This document shows positions 50,325 through 62,363 of a stretch of 64,000 bases of DNA, piece by piece. The stretch is from assembly GCA_022496185.1 (NCBI GenBank), contig WTXG01000003.1, forward strand, positions 744,001 through 808,000, read 5' to 3'. Under the pieces are notes generated by a model. It did no database searches. It was not told where the DNA came from and saw nothing but the letters and a program-made list of their open reading frames with translations. The number at the start of each line of letters is the position of its first letter. The stretch's first letter is position 1. Source of the stretch: Multifurca ochricompacta (lineage: Eukaryota; Basidiomycota; Agaricomycetes; Russulales; Russulaceae). Position numbers and translations under genes: made by a program.

Positions 50325-51978
50325 CTACAATTTATTATTATAATCTGACACAAACGGTCCTCTACCTTCAGCTTTTACATCCACCACTTTCCAGAATCCA
50401 CAACCCTTCCCTTCATTCTGATCCCCGGCCGTGCAGGTCCACCAGTAACCCATGGTGTCCCCCCCAGTGGATTCGGATCTCTCCTTGACACTCCCCCCCA
50501 CTTTGCGCTGTCGCCCTTTCATGTCTGGCCGCAGTGTCGTCATCTCACCGCACTTACAGCGCGGAATGGTGTCTGGGTGAAAATCTGGCCGGAAAAATCG
50601 GAAAGTGACGTTAATGCGACAATTTCCCGGATCGGACGCGAGTTCTGGTAGGTCAGCGGGAGGAGGGTGCGGTGGGTGAAAGCGGTCAATTGTACTCCGC
50701 GGGGGTATAGAGTGCTTAAAACACTCCTGCGTAGACGCGTGCATTATGCAAAGCTGGAAGAGAGACGTTTGTGAACGAGTCGGATTGGAGTAAAAAAGTG
50801 AATATACCAACAGAGTTATGCGGAAGAGTGATATCAAACGTTTTGGGAGTTCTCTGTCCGATTTCATCGAGCGCGATGACCTCTCGAAGGCGAAAAACTC
50901 TCCGGGTTCCTGTAACAGTCATCACACTATCTTCCGGGGGTACTGGGGCTTCACCCACCTAGACTCAGACTTGCGATAGTTGGATAGGGACCTATGCTAG
51001 TCAAACGATCAGAATGGAACCCGACTCCTTCCTTGGCCCCCTCATAACAGTTTGCGGCCGCGAAATTAGCTCGCCATGTAAATTTCTGTCCGTCAGGATC
51101 GTCAGGATCACCACCCCATTCCAGAGGAGATCGTCTGCGCTTGCGCATCTCAACATTGACAGTCTTCTCAATGATCCTGCAAGCTTCCTCCATGGGCGAG
51201 GGGAATTCCTTCAGGGTTTCACTTTGCCGGCCATTGTACCTGACGGAGCGCCGAATATAAGCGTAAGAGAAACAGAGCTGCCACTATGCCCCACCATGCG
51301 CGCGTTATCCCCTGCCATGAAGCCTCGTTGCTCCCGTCGACAGGGTGTCGAATATACAAAGAAGAGCGGTGAGGGCTTTCAACCAACCGACCAAACAACC
51401 ACCACTGGTTTCTCGACCAATCTTGCGCCTCATAGAGCATGGTGTAGAAAAGGCGAGACGCAAGCTCCGAAGGCAGTACGCCGAGATGCAGTGTGCATGG
51501 TGTGTGCTGTGCCACGAGCGATGGACTGCTAAGCATCAGTGGGGGAAGACGGGGGATACTGGCCACGGAACTAGGGGGTGGCGGAGAACGTCTAGCAGGT
51601 TCTTCACGGGTTTGACTGGCCTTGACTGGGGTAATGAGTCTCTCCTTATGGTGAATACACCATCTCCAGAACGCGGCTTCTTATTTAGTGATTCTGACTC
51701 GAGCTGGCTCTGCGCCCGAGTAGCAGAGCTTGGCAGAAAGGATTGACCCTCGACGTTGTGAGGAGAAACAGAGCGCGTCAACCAGTCATCAAGGCCAGCG
51801 TGCCTTTTGCGTTTGCTACTGTCACTTGAACGCTGTTTCGACAAGGTCTCTGCTGCTATTTTCACATTACCTTCGGCCTGAAGCAACGCCTCAAGGAGGG
51901 CCTGCTGTGAAGGTACGACATTATCCGGCAAGAGGCTGCACAATAAAGCAAGGAGTGTGTCTGTGTCCTCCGGCCCAT
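50325..51978 (-). CDS. AlkB-type nucleic-acid dioxygenase with CUE-like and GRF zinc-finger domains
   Basis: Start at 51978 with MDGPEDTDTL and a CUE-like helical segment (LLCSLLPDNVVPSQQALLEA then GNVKIAAETL) that could bind ubiquitin. A PCNA-type QxxLxxFF box was not seen. After DDWLTRSVSP and a linker comes the catalytic part: HTPCTLHLGVLPSELASR, WWLFGRLVESPHRSSLY, FTWRANFAAANCYEGAKEG then GVGFHSDRLTSIGP (HxD iron ligands), ASLSLGGTRVFRLRE, and NSVGIFTFLL-type strands. The C-terminus, RCKCGEMTTLRPDMKG with YWWTCTAG and GCGFWKVVD, is a GRF-type zinc finger that binds single-stranded nucleic acid. The order suggests a DNA or RNA alkylation repair enzyme. Near 51574-51578 a G5 run (C5 in sense) breaks the frame by one base between linker and catalytic domain. 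Confidence 0.8.
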
Positions 51979-52169
51979 CCATCGAACTGGAGGCACGAAA
52001 CAGAGTGAGAGAGTGCGAGAGCGGAGTGCACAGACGGACTGATAACCTCAACCTCTCATCTTTTTATCGCATCGCATACATAATCCAAAAAAATAATAAT
52101 TTAGCCTTACACTTGATGACCTGTAGACTTGTACATATACACGCAATGCACCGTTTGAGTCTCCAAACT

Positions 52170-55100
52170 TCACCGCGCTCTTCGAGCCCCTCTACCAAAT
52201 ATCAAATTCGTCGAGCGTTCTGTGAGAGTACCCATAGCGGGAACAACATCAGAACCTAATTTTCCTATCTTCGCTTTTGTCACTTTTGTCGTCGTCGGAT
52301 TACAAACCACCACAGGGAGCGTAACAGTTGGCACGGTCGACGGGACTAACGGTAGGATAAAATTAGACGTAGGTGGTTCTTCTAGGTCAGCTTCAAGATA
52401 GGGCGGAGGCAACGGATCTGGTTGTTCTGGGGTGTCAGCAGGCTGTGTAGCATTCGTCTTCGACGACAAAGGGGGTTCTTTTATGCTATCTGAAGAGGGC
52501 GCCGGAGGGTACCGTCGCAGGTCGGTTTCGTCATCTTCCGACAGCACAGCTCTCTGCTGCCAGTCCCGAATAATGGTGTCACGGTCTTTGGTCAGTTCCC
52601 AATCATCGGTGTACTGCCAGATGCGCTTTCGGGGAGTGGTACCAGTGGGTAGGTCCTCCCGACTGCCTTGTTCTATTAACGAACCAGTCATCTTGCGGAT
52701 GGAAACTAAGTGGTCAGAGGCAGATTTTTGATAGACTTGAGTTGATCTAGCAAATTTCGAAGTCTATGATCGACAGGTCAAAGACGTGCGCAAAGCAGCA
52801 AGTAGGGAGCCAACCTCTGTGGTTACTTTAGACGCTTTTGCCTCCACGGACTTTGACATAGCAGCAAAAGCGCGCTGAAGATACCGGGATTCAGCTTGGA
52901 TATCTGCGCCAAGGCCATCGATAGCGTCAATCCTAGCCCTTTTTGCTCGGGCATGACGTTCGAGTGCTGATGAAGTGTCAGCATGATTTCCCGACTAAGA
53001 ATGATGCCTACCGTCTGTGCTTGTTGAGTTTAGTACATGAGTTTGCCGTATTATTTCGGCGGATTGCGTTGACAGGGATGTTGTGACAAGGCTCTGCATA
53101 TTCGACAAACCTTCGAGGACTCCGTCACTCACACTGCCGAGGGACTGAGTGACATTGTCAATCACTGTGCTGAAGTGGGGTGACTGGAGTCACCTTGAAC
53201 GTGCCATCTCGAAGACGCTTGGACTGTTCACTCTTCTTTTCGAGAAAGGTGCCTAATTCTTGACTGCGCGCCATTACGCCCTCAACTTTCTGCGAGTATT
53301 CACTTGTCAAGCCATTCAAACTGCTTTCTACTCGGCTATTTTCTTCCTTTATTTTGGCGAAAACTTCCTCCAAACTTCTGTCCTTCTCAGCAGTGAATTC
53401 GTTAAGGACGCCTGAGACTCGTTCCACAAGGTCGTTCTTCATCCGCTCCGACTTCAGCTTCTCTTGTTGCAATAAGCGAGTCAACTGGGCATTTTGCTCC
53501 CTGAGGTGGCGGATCTGTTCCTCAGCTTGGCTCTCTGTCATTGATTTGGCTTCTGCGCTGTGCTTGCGTTCTGCGGTCACATACTCCTGAGTCTCGTGGA
53601 TGACGCTTTGAATGAGAGCCGCCATCGTATTAACGGCTGCTTCAACCTGTGGACACTTCACCACATGTTTTACATAAGGAGATGATACCATACGCACTGC
53701 TTGGAAGCCGTTAGATGAAGAATTCTCCAAGTCAATGCGCAGGGACAATGTGGATTGCTCGAGTTTGTCTGACCAGGAGGAGAACACAGCACGAATGCTA
53801 TCATGTGCCTCCTTCACCGCCGCCTGCGCATTCCGCAAGGCCTCACCGGACAGCATATCCTTTGCGTGAATCAATGCAATTACATCCTGTACCCGCTGGA
53901 TTTGGTCATTTATTCTCCCTGTGAGACCAGCGAGGTTCTCAAGCTCCTTAGCTTGGTGTTGCTCTTCGTCCGAGCACAGCTTGGCTAGGCCTTGTACGGT
54001 ATTTTTGATGAAAACGTCTAACTCAGCCGAGAACCTCTGCGTCTCCGACGTTAGGAGTTTTCCAATGCTGAGGACGGTTTCCACGTTCGTACTGAGCGCT
54101 TCGGTTTTTCGCGCTAAATAGCGTTGTGAGATTCTGTGAAGGCGGAAGTATTGAACTATGCGCACATAACTTGGCAAACATCGCGTTCAGATCACCTAAG
54201 CTTTCTTGAGCCGTCTGCTTGAGTCGCCGCGCCACCTCATCTAAGGTAGCCTCTGTAGTTTGATAGGACTCTCGAACAATCACCTCTTCCTCCAAGGCGC
54301 TTTTCGTTGCTTGCAACTTGTTTTTCGTTGTCGTCAAGACGCAGATGGTCTCCGAGAGTCCCTCCTTCACCTCTTTGAGTTCACTGTCCCGCTTTGTAAG
54401 CAGGTTCATACTTTCCTGGTATTCCTCCTGTACGTTTTTCAGTTGTCTTTCGACAATCTCAACTTGACGCTTAGTCTCCCCTAGAGCCGTCCGTGCGAGC
54501 TCGTGTTCCAGGTTCATCTGATTCCACGTGTCTTCGGAGAAAAAAATGCCATTCTTTTCGCGCGCTGCCAGGAGATCCGCCTTTAGGTGTTCAATTTCTG
54601 CGACGTACTCTTTGAGCAAGGAGTTTCGTGTCATTCGCTGGTTGATCTCGGGGCGGTTACGGATGGACTTCGCTCGAATAGCATAGTCGAGCGTCGACAG
54701 TGTTTCTTCCATATTAGAACGCGCGGGTGAGATGGTGGCGATAATGCTTGTCTTTGTTCGACCACCAAGAGAATCTTGCAAGAGTCTTGTGAGCTTGGAC
54801 TCCCTGCAAACGATCAAAACGTTGAATATTTGGTGCCGTAGGAATATTACACACCGGTATGGAATGTGTGACGATTTTTCCACAAGAGCATTAATGACAC
54901 GACCCAGAGTCAATAAACTTTGATTAATCATGCCAGCCTCGCGAGCTCTCTTGTTTTCAGCCCCAGAGCGGCCGATATTTTCAGAACCCGCAAGGTCGAC
55001 AAGATTCAACTTTCCGACTCGAAGTAGGTCATCCCCCATCGTTGAGATTTCCTTCGTGTGCACAGTGATAGAAAAGATTGAGTGGGATCGACTAGAGTGG

Positions 55101-56104
55101 TCATTGAATTTGGTGGCGGCGATTTGGCGGCGGTCGCTGCCTTTGACGAGAAGTGCCAACGCATCTAACGCACTTTTGACAGAAAATTCCTCCAAGCCAT
55201 GAATGAGCACGCCGCGTTTGCTCGAGTCGTCAAATATCTTGAGCCCGCAGGAGTTAGCTACAGCATCCCGAGGATTCCCGGATCCCATGCCCATTGGCTG
55301 ACTGCTTCCAGCAGGTGCCGCGAGATCCGACGCGAGGAGGTCACGAAGCTCCTCGTTATAGAGTTCGATATATGATATTTTGACGCTATAGTCAACGGTA
55401 GACTCTTCTAGCTGATTAAAAAGTCGAAAAAGTACCCGAGGGATCATCCCCGCAGCAGCAACGGGATTACCCAGGGGTGTCGTTCCGAGATCACCTTGCA
55501 TGGTATACCTGATCAACAGATGATCTTTCCATTCAGGCGACTGGCACGACTTGACCTACGTTTTCCCGGTTCCCGTTTGCCCATAAGCAAAGAGTGTGCA
55601 GTTGTATCCCAGCAAGACTTCCTCCAACATCGGATGAACGACGTCTTGGTAAATCACAGACTGGTCGGCCTCTGGTCCGAAGACAACGTCGAAAGGATAT
55701 GTCCTCGTTGGGGGGAACATCACAACACCTAAACTCGAGACTGGGGCAGCCGTTTCTATTGAAACTGCACAACTCCGAGCTCCCTCAGTGCTAACTATGA
55801 TCGGAGAATTCTCCTGGATCTCCTTGTCCGAACGACGCCTACATCGCACGACAACTTGAATGTTTGTTTCAGATTCTTCCTGAGGTTGAAGGGGTGCATG
55901 TGCCCTTACTGCAGGTTTAAGCTGAGAGGAGGAAGAGACAGAAGAAGATACTAATGGCGGCTCAGGCTCATCTTCTGGAGAGGTGGTGGTTACAGAACGC
56001 ATTTTGGCCATGGCAGCCCTCGGTCGTGACAAGGTTTGCAATGGCGGAGCTGACCCTCCTGCTTGAAGTCGATTGCGATTAGGTACAGTCCGACGGGTCG
56101 CCAT
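52170..56104 (-). CDS. kinesin-5 (BimC/Eg5/Cin8) mitotic motor
   Basis: Plus-end motor that slides spindle microtubules apart. Start at 56104. An N-terminal Ser/Pro-rich region leads to VVVRCRRRSDKEI, the P-loop YGQTGTGKT (near 55556), [17 protein letters not shown] (switch I), [15 protein letters not shown] (switch II), [20 protein letters not shown] and LDYAIRAKSIRNRPEIN. A long coiled coil follows. The tail ends with the BimC box TPRKRIWQYTDDWELTKDRD (52610-52650), the Cdk1 target that controls spindle binding in this family, and stops at 52170. The full length of about 1,150 aa is usual. Several short introns. It is divergent from Elf1 with 190 bp between start codons. Confidence 0.92.
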
Positions 56105-56158
56105 AGTAGAAATATAGGTGGAAGCGAACGTTACTGTGACCACACAACGTTGTTCATG

Positions 56159-56188
56159 TCAACAACGCCAACAACGCCAACAACGCGT
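56159..56188 (+). repeat. AACAACGCC tandem repeat
   Basis: Three 9-bp units in the divergent kinesin-5/Elf1 promoter, directly before the CACGTG at 56194. Confidence 0.7.
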
Positions 56189-56193
56189 CTAAT

Positions 56194-56199
56194 CACGTG
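56194..56199. promoter_or_regulatory. CACGTG element in bidirectional promoter
   Basis: TCACGTGC sits about midway between the kinesin-5 and Elf1 start codons, 90 and 97 bp away. A related CATGTGATC lies at 56224. Confidence 0.4.
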
Positions 56200-56295
56200 C
56201 TGAAATAGTGATCGGAGGATGTCATGTGATCGTGTGGCACGGTTCCATTCCCCCGACCACCGAACTTACGACCTTGACATTTACCATCTGATATC

Positions 56296-56753
56296 AATGG
56301 GAAAGCGCAAAAAATCTTCAAGAAAACCTGCCCAGACGCGAAAGAGGGATCCCCTAGGTTGGGTTATTCTTCCATATCTCGTGCTTTGAATTCCCTTGAA
56401 CAGTTTACAGATACCACGTTTACCTGCCTATTCTGTCACCACGACAACTCTGTGACTGTCAAACTGGACAGAAAAGAAGGTGTTGCTCAGCTTATTTGCA
56501 AGGTGTGTGGTCAGAGCTTTCAAAGCAAAGTCAATCGTACGTGCTGCACGAGAGTATCATATCCATGGTCTAGTGGAACTTACAGTATCCAACCCTAGAT
56601 TTGACGGAGCCCATAGATATTTACTCGGAATGGATAGATGCCGCAGATTACGCTGCGAAAGAGGAGGAGCGGCGAGCACAACGACGCCCTACGACATCAT
56701 CAAGTCGAGCACGGCCTGCTGGCCCACCTTCTGTTGGGAGCGACGAGGAGTGA
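56296..56753 (+). CDS. ELF1: transcription elongation factor Elf1
   Basis: Three exons join to about 115 aa. Exon 1 is [20 protein letters not shown]. An intron (GTTGGG donor, acceptor TACAG) leads to [20 protein letters not shown] and [14 protein letters not shown], with two CxxC pairs binding one zinc. A second intron (GTACGT) leads to [20 protein letters not shown], then an RRAQRRP basic segment and an acidic GSDEE end at 56753. The zinc core and the conserved IDVYxEWIDxCD-type segment are complete. Elf1 travels with RNA polymerase II at the downstream DNA edge and helps passage through nucleosomes. Basidiomycete members have this short acidic C-terminus. Confidence 0.93.
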
Positions 56754-57012
56754 AAAACGGTCTATCCGCCGCTCTATGCTGTATTCTAACTTCGAACACT
56801 ACATATCATATCTTCTTACTGTAAAATTAGAATGGTTACATTTTTGTCTTCCACGCACAATCATTAAATCAAAGTCAATTTTTCCATAAACTGCCAATTG
56901 TGGTCGCGACGACCTGCTCGTGCAAGCCTTAGATTCCAGCAACCCTCTTGGCTCGTTCACCCGCGCATTCATTTTCCCTTCGTCGCTCACTCATATTATC
57001 TCACCTTTAATC

Positions 57013-60000
57013 ATGTCCTCCAATAACATCAAGGTCATCTGCCGGTGCGTCAACCTGCGTCCACTTCAGACTTTATATCTACTCACGATCTCCACGTCCT
57101 GAATCTGTCCCCTTCTGATAGATTCCGACCGCCAAACGCATTAGAAATAAGAGAAGGAAGCGAAATTATTGTCTCTTTTGATGACAACCTGCAGACAGTT
57201 CAGCTTCGTTCTGCTCAAGTCAGTTCAGGGCCTGAGAAGGATGGGTTCACTTTCGACAGAGTATTCCCTATGGGCACGAATCAGTACGAAGTCTTCGACT
57301 ATGGTGTAAAAGAGCGAGTTCTCTATGCTTCTCCACTCTGTCACTTTTAGTTACTATCCCATCTTTATAGCATTGTCAAGGGTGTGTATCTGACACTGAG
57401 GCCGTCTTCCTTTTATCGGTCCTCCGGTATCAGCACCTTCTTAGCGTACCTTATCGTGTTTCTTAGATGTGCTTGATGGCTATAATGGAACAGTCTTTGC
57501 CTACGGGCAAACGGGCAGCGGGAAGACCTTTACAATGATGGTGCGTTCCCTGCTACATCAGACCAGAAAATATAGCTAAAGGAATTCAAGGGTGCCGACA
57601 TAGACTCAGAAGAACTGAAGGGAATTATTCCCCGTATCACCGAGCAGATATTTCAGTCCATCGTAGAGTCGGACGCACATTTAGAATATTTCGTGAAGGT
57701 ATCCTACATGGAGATATACCTGGAACGTGTTAGAGACTTGCTGCAACGTAGGTGTGGTCAAAAAATTCCCTGATCTCTGCGCTGAGTTTCTCCAATTCAG
57801 CCCAAAATGATAATCTCCAGGTACATGAGGAGAAATCAAAAGGTGTATACGTGAAGAATCTCTCCGACTACTACGTCAGTAGTGCTCGTGAGGTCTATGA
57901 GATCATGAGACAGGGAGGCGCTGCTCGTGTTGTCACATCTACGAGTAAGTTGCTGTCTCTTCAATGTCGGCACGAATTTAAAGGAACCTTCTAGATATGA
58001 ACGCTGAAAGTTCGCGCTCTCACTCTATCTTCCTCATTACAATCAGCCAGAGGAACACCGAAACTGGGGCCCAGAAGACTGGTAACTTATACCTGGTAGA
58101 CCTAGCAGGCTCTGAGAAGGTTGGCAAGACTGGTGCTTCCGGACAGACTCTCGAGGAGGCCAAGAAGATCAATAAGTCGCTTTCCGCTCTCGGGATGGTG
58201 ATTAATGCCCTCACTGAAAAGGTCTGTCTTCTCTCGCAATGACCAAGACTCTCATTGAGGACTTGGGATGTCTTCAAGGCGAAACATATACCTTATCGTG
58301 ACTCCAAACTTACCCGCATCTTGCAAGAATCCCTCGGTGGTAACTCACGCACCACGCTAATTATCAATTGTTCACCTGCCTCCTTCAATGAGGCTGAGAC
58401 ACTGTCTACACTTCGCTTTGGAATCCGTGCAAAGTCAATCAAGAATACTGCCCGTGTTAATGCGGAGCTTTCACCACTCGAGCTCAAAACTCTCCTTCAG
58501 AAGGCACAAATATCTAACGCCTCATATCAGAAGCAAATCGCTGCTCTCGAAGCTGAACTCGCCATATGGCGCGCTGGGGGAACCGTTGATCCGTCAGAGT
58601 ACGCTCCGACTACTGGAGACAAGGCGGGCTCGGCTACGACGCCAAAGAAGACGCCTACCTCACCAACACCTTCTACGACGCGTAGTGCTACGCCTATTAA
58701 TCCTGCTTTGGAGGGTCTAAAGGATTTGGATAGTCGACCACAGACTCCCACTGTGATAGGGCTAGATAAGGACGAGAGAGAGGAATTCTTAAAGCGCGAG
58801 AATGAGCTTAGTGATCAATTAGCTGAGCGCGAGGGAGCGCTTGTGGCTGCTGAAAACTTGTCAAAGAGCTGAAGGAAGATTGGCCTTCCTTAAGGAGCAA
58901 GAAGCAGCATCCTCAAAAGTGAGCCCCCGGGCTCTAGAGTCATATCGTGGGCTAACTGGTCTTGTTTGCATCACAGGAAAACAAAGCGATGTCTGTTCAA
59001 TTGAACGAGCTCCGCCTTCAAGTCGAGAAACTTGAGTTTGACAACAAAGAGGGTGTTATCACTGTTGACATTCTTAAAGAGCAGAGCGCAGATGCCCGGA
59101 ATGAGCTCGAGGAACTCAAGCGGACCATTACAGAATTGAAGTCCTCTCAGAAGGATCCCTCCGCCGAAGACAAGGAAAGGAAGAAACAAGAGAAGATGGC
59201 TCTTATGATGGCACAGTTTGATATGGCAAGAATAACGTCCCCGATCTGTGGCTGAACATACTGACAAGTGATCCCAAATATTGGTTTCTTCTAGCAGGGA
59301 GCCTTCTCTGAGAAAGATGAACAATTGCGTCAGATCATTGCCAAGCTCGAGGCCATCGAGTCGGATTCAAAAGCCCCATCATTAACGTTCGAAGAGGCCA
59401 CGCAAATTCGTCGGCAGCTTGCGGAGAGTCAGTCCCTTGTCCGGGAATCGGTAGACCGTCTTCGCCAGAAGCAAGACGAGAGCGACCTTATCACGCGACG
59501 GAAGGACGAGCTGGAGAGCCGTCTCAGCACCCTGGAAGCAGAGTATGAAGAGCTGCTAGGTACCGACTGGCTATCCCGTTCTGGTACATTGATTCATCGT
59601 TTATTTAGAGAAGATCATTCATGATGAGGAAGCTAGTAATGCAGACATCGCGCGGTCGACTGCCGAGCTGAAGGTGAAGTCACCTGCATTCACTGTCCTT
59701 ATGAACTTGGATTCACTGATGCACTCGTAGAATAAATTGGAAGCTCAGTATGCCGCAAGGCGTGAGGCCCACCAAAGTGAGGTCGCCGATCTAAAGCAGC
59801 AAGTAGATGTGAAGAGCAGTGAGGTCCGGAGCTTGAATGCCTCTATTGACAGCCTGAAGAGCGTTAATGAAGAGCTCAAGGTTGGTTTTGGTTAACTCTT
59901 GCGAAAGCCATGAACCTTCTTCTGGCTCCTTTCTAGCGTGCTTTCGCTGTCACGTCCGCTGGGATCGAAGGCGGTAAGAACTTGGCAGAGAGTGCCCAGG

Positions 60001-60894
60001 ATCTTGAACGAACGCGAAAAGCCATCAATGTCCAACTCGCGGAATTTGACGGCGTAAAAAAATCCCTCATGCGTGATCTGCAGAACCGTTGTGAAAAGGT
60101 TGTCGAGCTCGAGATTCAGCTGGATGAGATCAAAGAGCAATACAACAATGTGATCCGAAACAGTAATTCAAAGGCGCAACAGAAGAAGATGGCGTTCTTG
60201 GAGCGAAATCTTGAGCAATTGACGCTGGTCCAGAAGCAGGTATGACAATGGTCTCCACGTGAGCCAATGATTTATTATGACCTATGACATGTTTTATACT
60301 AGCTCGTCGATCAAAATTCTGCTCTCAAGAAGGAAGCTGGAATTGCGGAACGAAAGCTGCTCGCAAGAAATGAGCGAATACAGAATCTTGAAGTATTACT
60401 TCAAGACGCTGATCGTCGACTTGCCCTACAGAATCAGAAATTTGAAGCTCAACTTCAGGCGGTCAAGGACCGATTAGATCAAGCAAGAGGTGGTGTATAT
60501 TCACTGGCCTAGTCCCACCCCATCTGAGATTTTAATGCTCAGCACAAAAAGCCGCGGTCCCTTCTCCACTCAGCTTTGCAGGTAGGATTGCCAAACCTCT
60601 GCGCGGTGGTGGTGGCGGGGTTGTGCCTAGTGCCACTATTCAAGCACCTACTGGTATGGCTGTTTCCACAAACCCACTCTCTAGGATCCAAAATGAGGAA
60701 AGGTCAGCCCTTTTTTTTTTGTCTTTTTTTTTTGTTGAGGCTGTGCTTAACTGGTGCTACACGTTTTTTTGTAGTGGAGGTAAGCCCCACGTGTAGCATT
60801 TTTCTCCGTTTCCGTTTCAATTCAACATTCACATTCACATACACACACTGTGCCTACAGGCAAGCGCGCGTCATGGTTCTTCCAGTCTCGGTGA
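57013..60894 (+). CDS. conventional kinesin-1 heavy chain
   Basis: Plus-end organelle motor of about 960 aa. Start at 57013 with [11 protein letters not shown], joined to [12 protein letters not shown]. Motor motifs: [92 protein letters not shown] neck and long coiled coil follow, with several short introns. The tail carries [12 protein letters not shown], the IAK autoinhibition motif of kinesin-1, and ends [10 protein letters not shown] at 60894, as in other fungal kinesin-1. Between the FDYGVK and DVLDGYN segments an 11-nt exon (57371-57381) is required, preceded by what looks like a GC donor at 57314. No light-chain binding region is expected in fungi. Confidence 0.9.
57371..57381 (+). other. 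11-nt micro-exon of kinesin-1
   Basis: CATTGTCAAGG lies between an acceptor TATAG and a donor GTGTGT. It supplies the residues IVK between YGVK and [10 protein letters not shown] in the motor core. Without it the frame and the conserved spacing are lost. Confidence 0.65.
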
Positions 60895-62363
60895 ATGTGA
60901 ATGGGTGTATATCATTCATTTAGTTCTCTCATGTTTTACTGTTATACCCGACGCTAGTTGTTTGTATGTTCCTATCACTCGTCATACATTACATCCACCA
61001 ACTTGGACACATACGTCCCAATGCATGCATAGACCTCATCATCATTGGATCACCGAATCCGAAAGCAGTGCGCGTCCGGACACTCCGCGGGGTTAAAATT
61101 CATTTTTATTTATTTAATTATATTTTTTAGTTATTGAACATCAACCCTAAGCGGTTAGGCTGAGCCTAAGCTACGGACTACGGAGTCCTGAAATAGAGGA
61201 GGAGCAAAACGTGACAGCGACAGCGACAGCGGCACATTATAATAATGATGGGGTTAGAGACTTTTGGCCTTACCTCTTGAGTCATACCCGCGGGTGACGA
61301 TTTTAAAAAAATAAAAATAAAAATAAAAAGACAGAACAGAAAAACATCAGACACTTGCAATTTAAGCTTTAAAGCAGGGCCCTGAGAAAACGTGCCTTAA
61401 GACGTACATAGGTTATAAAGGCTAAGGGCGAAGGCGATAACTAACTGACTGAGGCAATGGCAATGGCAATGGCAATGGGCAATAGCAATTGGCAGTCCGG
61501 ACCTCTCGGAAGGAGAAAAAAAAAGAAAAGATAGGAAAGGACTGACCGAATAGTTGGCTCAGTTCTGGTCTGGTTGATAAAGGTAAATTTCCATCAACAA
61601 CCAACATTTAACTTTGACGACGAGGACGGACGGATGGGACCTTTTCCCCTGCCAACACCCAGTCTAGCCGTGATGAACTATGCATGAAATGCGCCCTTAC
61701 TTACTTCACCTAGAGTGGCAAACAACGCTACGCCAGCTTTTGTACGTAGTTTGTAATGCTAATGGCTAAATGCCGCTCCGCTCCGTGCGCTTCACACCTA
61801 CCCACCCCCCCCTCACTCGTTTGTCAAGCACATTTCGTCAATTTCTGCCGGGACCAAATAGTACTGGTCGCCGAAGCGTCACCTTCATTCATCATTTTCT
61901 TCTTCCGAAATTCAATTTCCTCCGTGCGTTGAGCGCCGGAACCAATTCCCGTTCCCCGTTCGTCGCGTCCTTGAGGGCGTCTTTCCCTCCTTGCCTCTTC
62001 AACCTCCCCGCCCGTGCTACCTTGACCTCCGCTCGCTGCAGCATACTCATCCCACTCTGCAATTAGGCAAAGTGAGTATCACTTTGTCATTTTACTTCCT
62101 GTCTCCGTCTGGATGGCGACAACTCATCGTGCTTTGTGTCATTATACATCGTTTGCATAATTTGCCACCCACCGCTCGCTCACAGGCCCAGGTCTTCACG
62201 CTGCTAATTCTACTGCCTACAGCTACTTTTCTTGCCCTCGGTTGTTTTCGACATTGCGATTTTACTTTCCCCTTACTGAGTGAGTCTTTAACCACATTTG
62301 GTGTCTCAGGCGTGCTTGTTGAAACATTGCACTTCTCCGTGTCAGATAACTCCACCGCTATTC
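60895..62363. other. intergenic and probable long 5' leader
   Basis: 1.47 kb between kinesin-1 and the Pumilio-like gene. It holds poly-T and AAAAATAAAAATA tracts (61303-61330), a GACAGC repeat (61211-61230) and a GGCAAT repeat (61455-61480). From about 61770 the sequence is pyrimidine-rich with good intron signals (for example GTGAGTATC at 62070), suggesting a spliced 5' untranslated leader. Its ORFs are Ser/Phe-rich and not called. Confidence 0.5.
61455..61480 (+). repeat. GGCAAT hexanucleotide repeat
   Basis: Four tandem GGCAAT units followed by imperfect copies. Confidence 0.7.
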
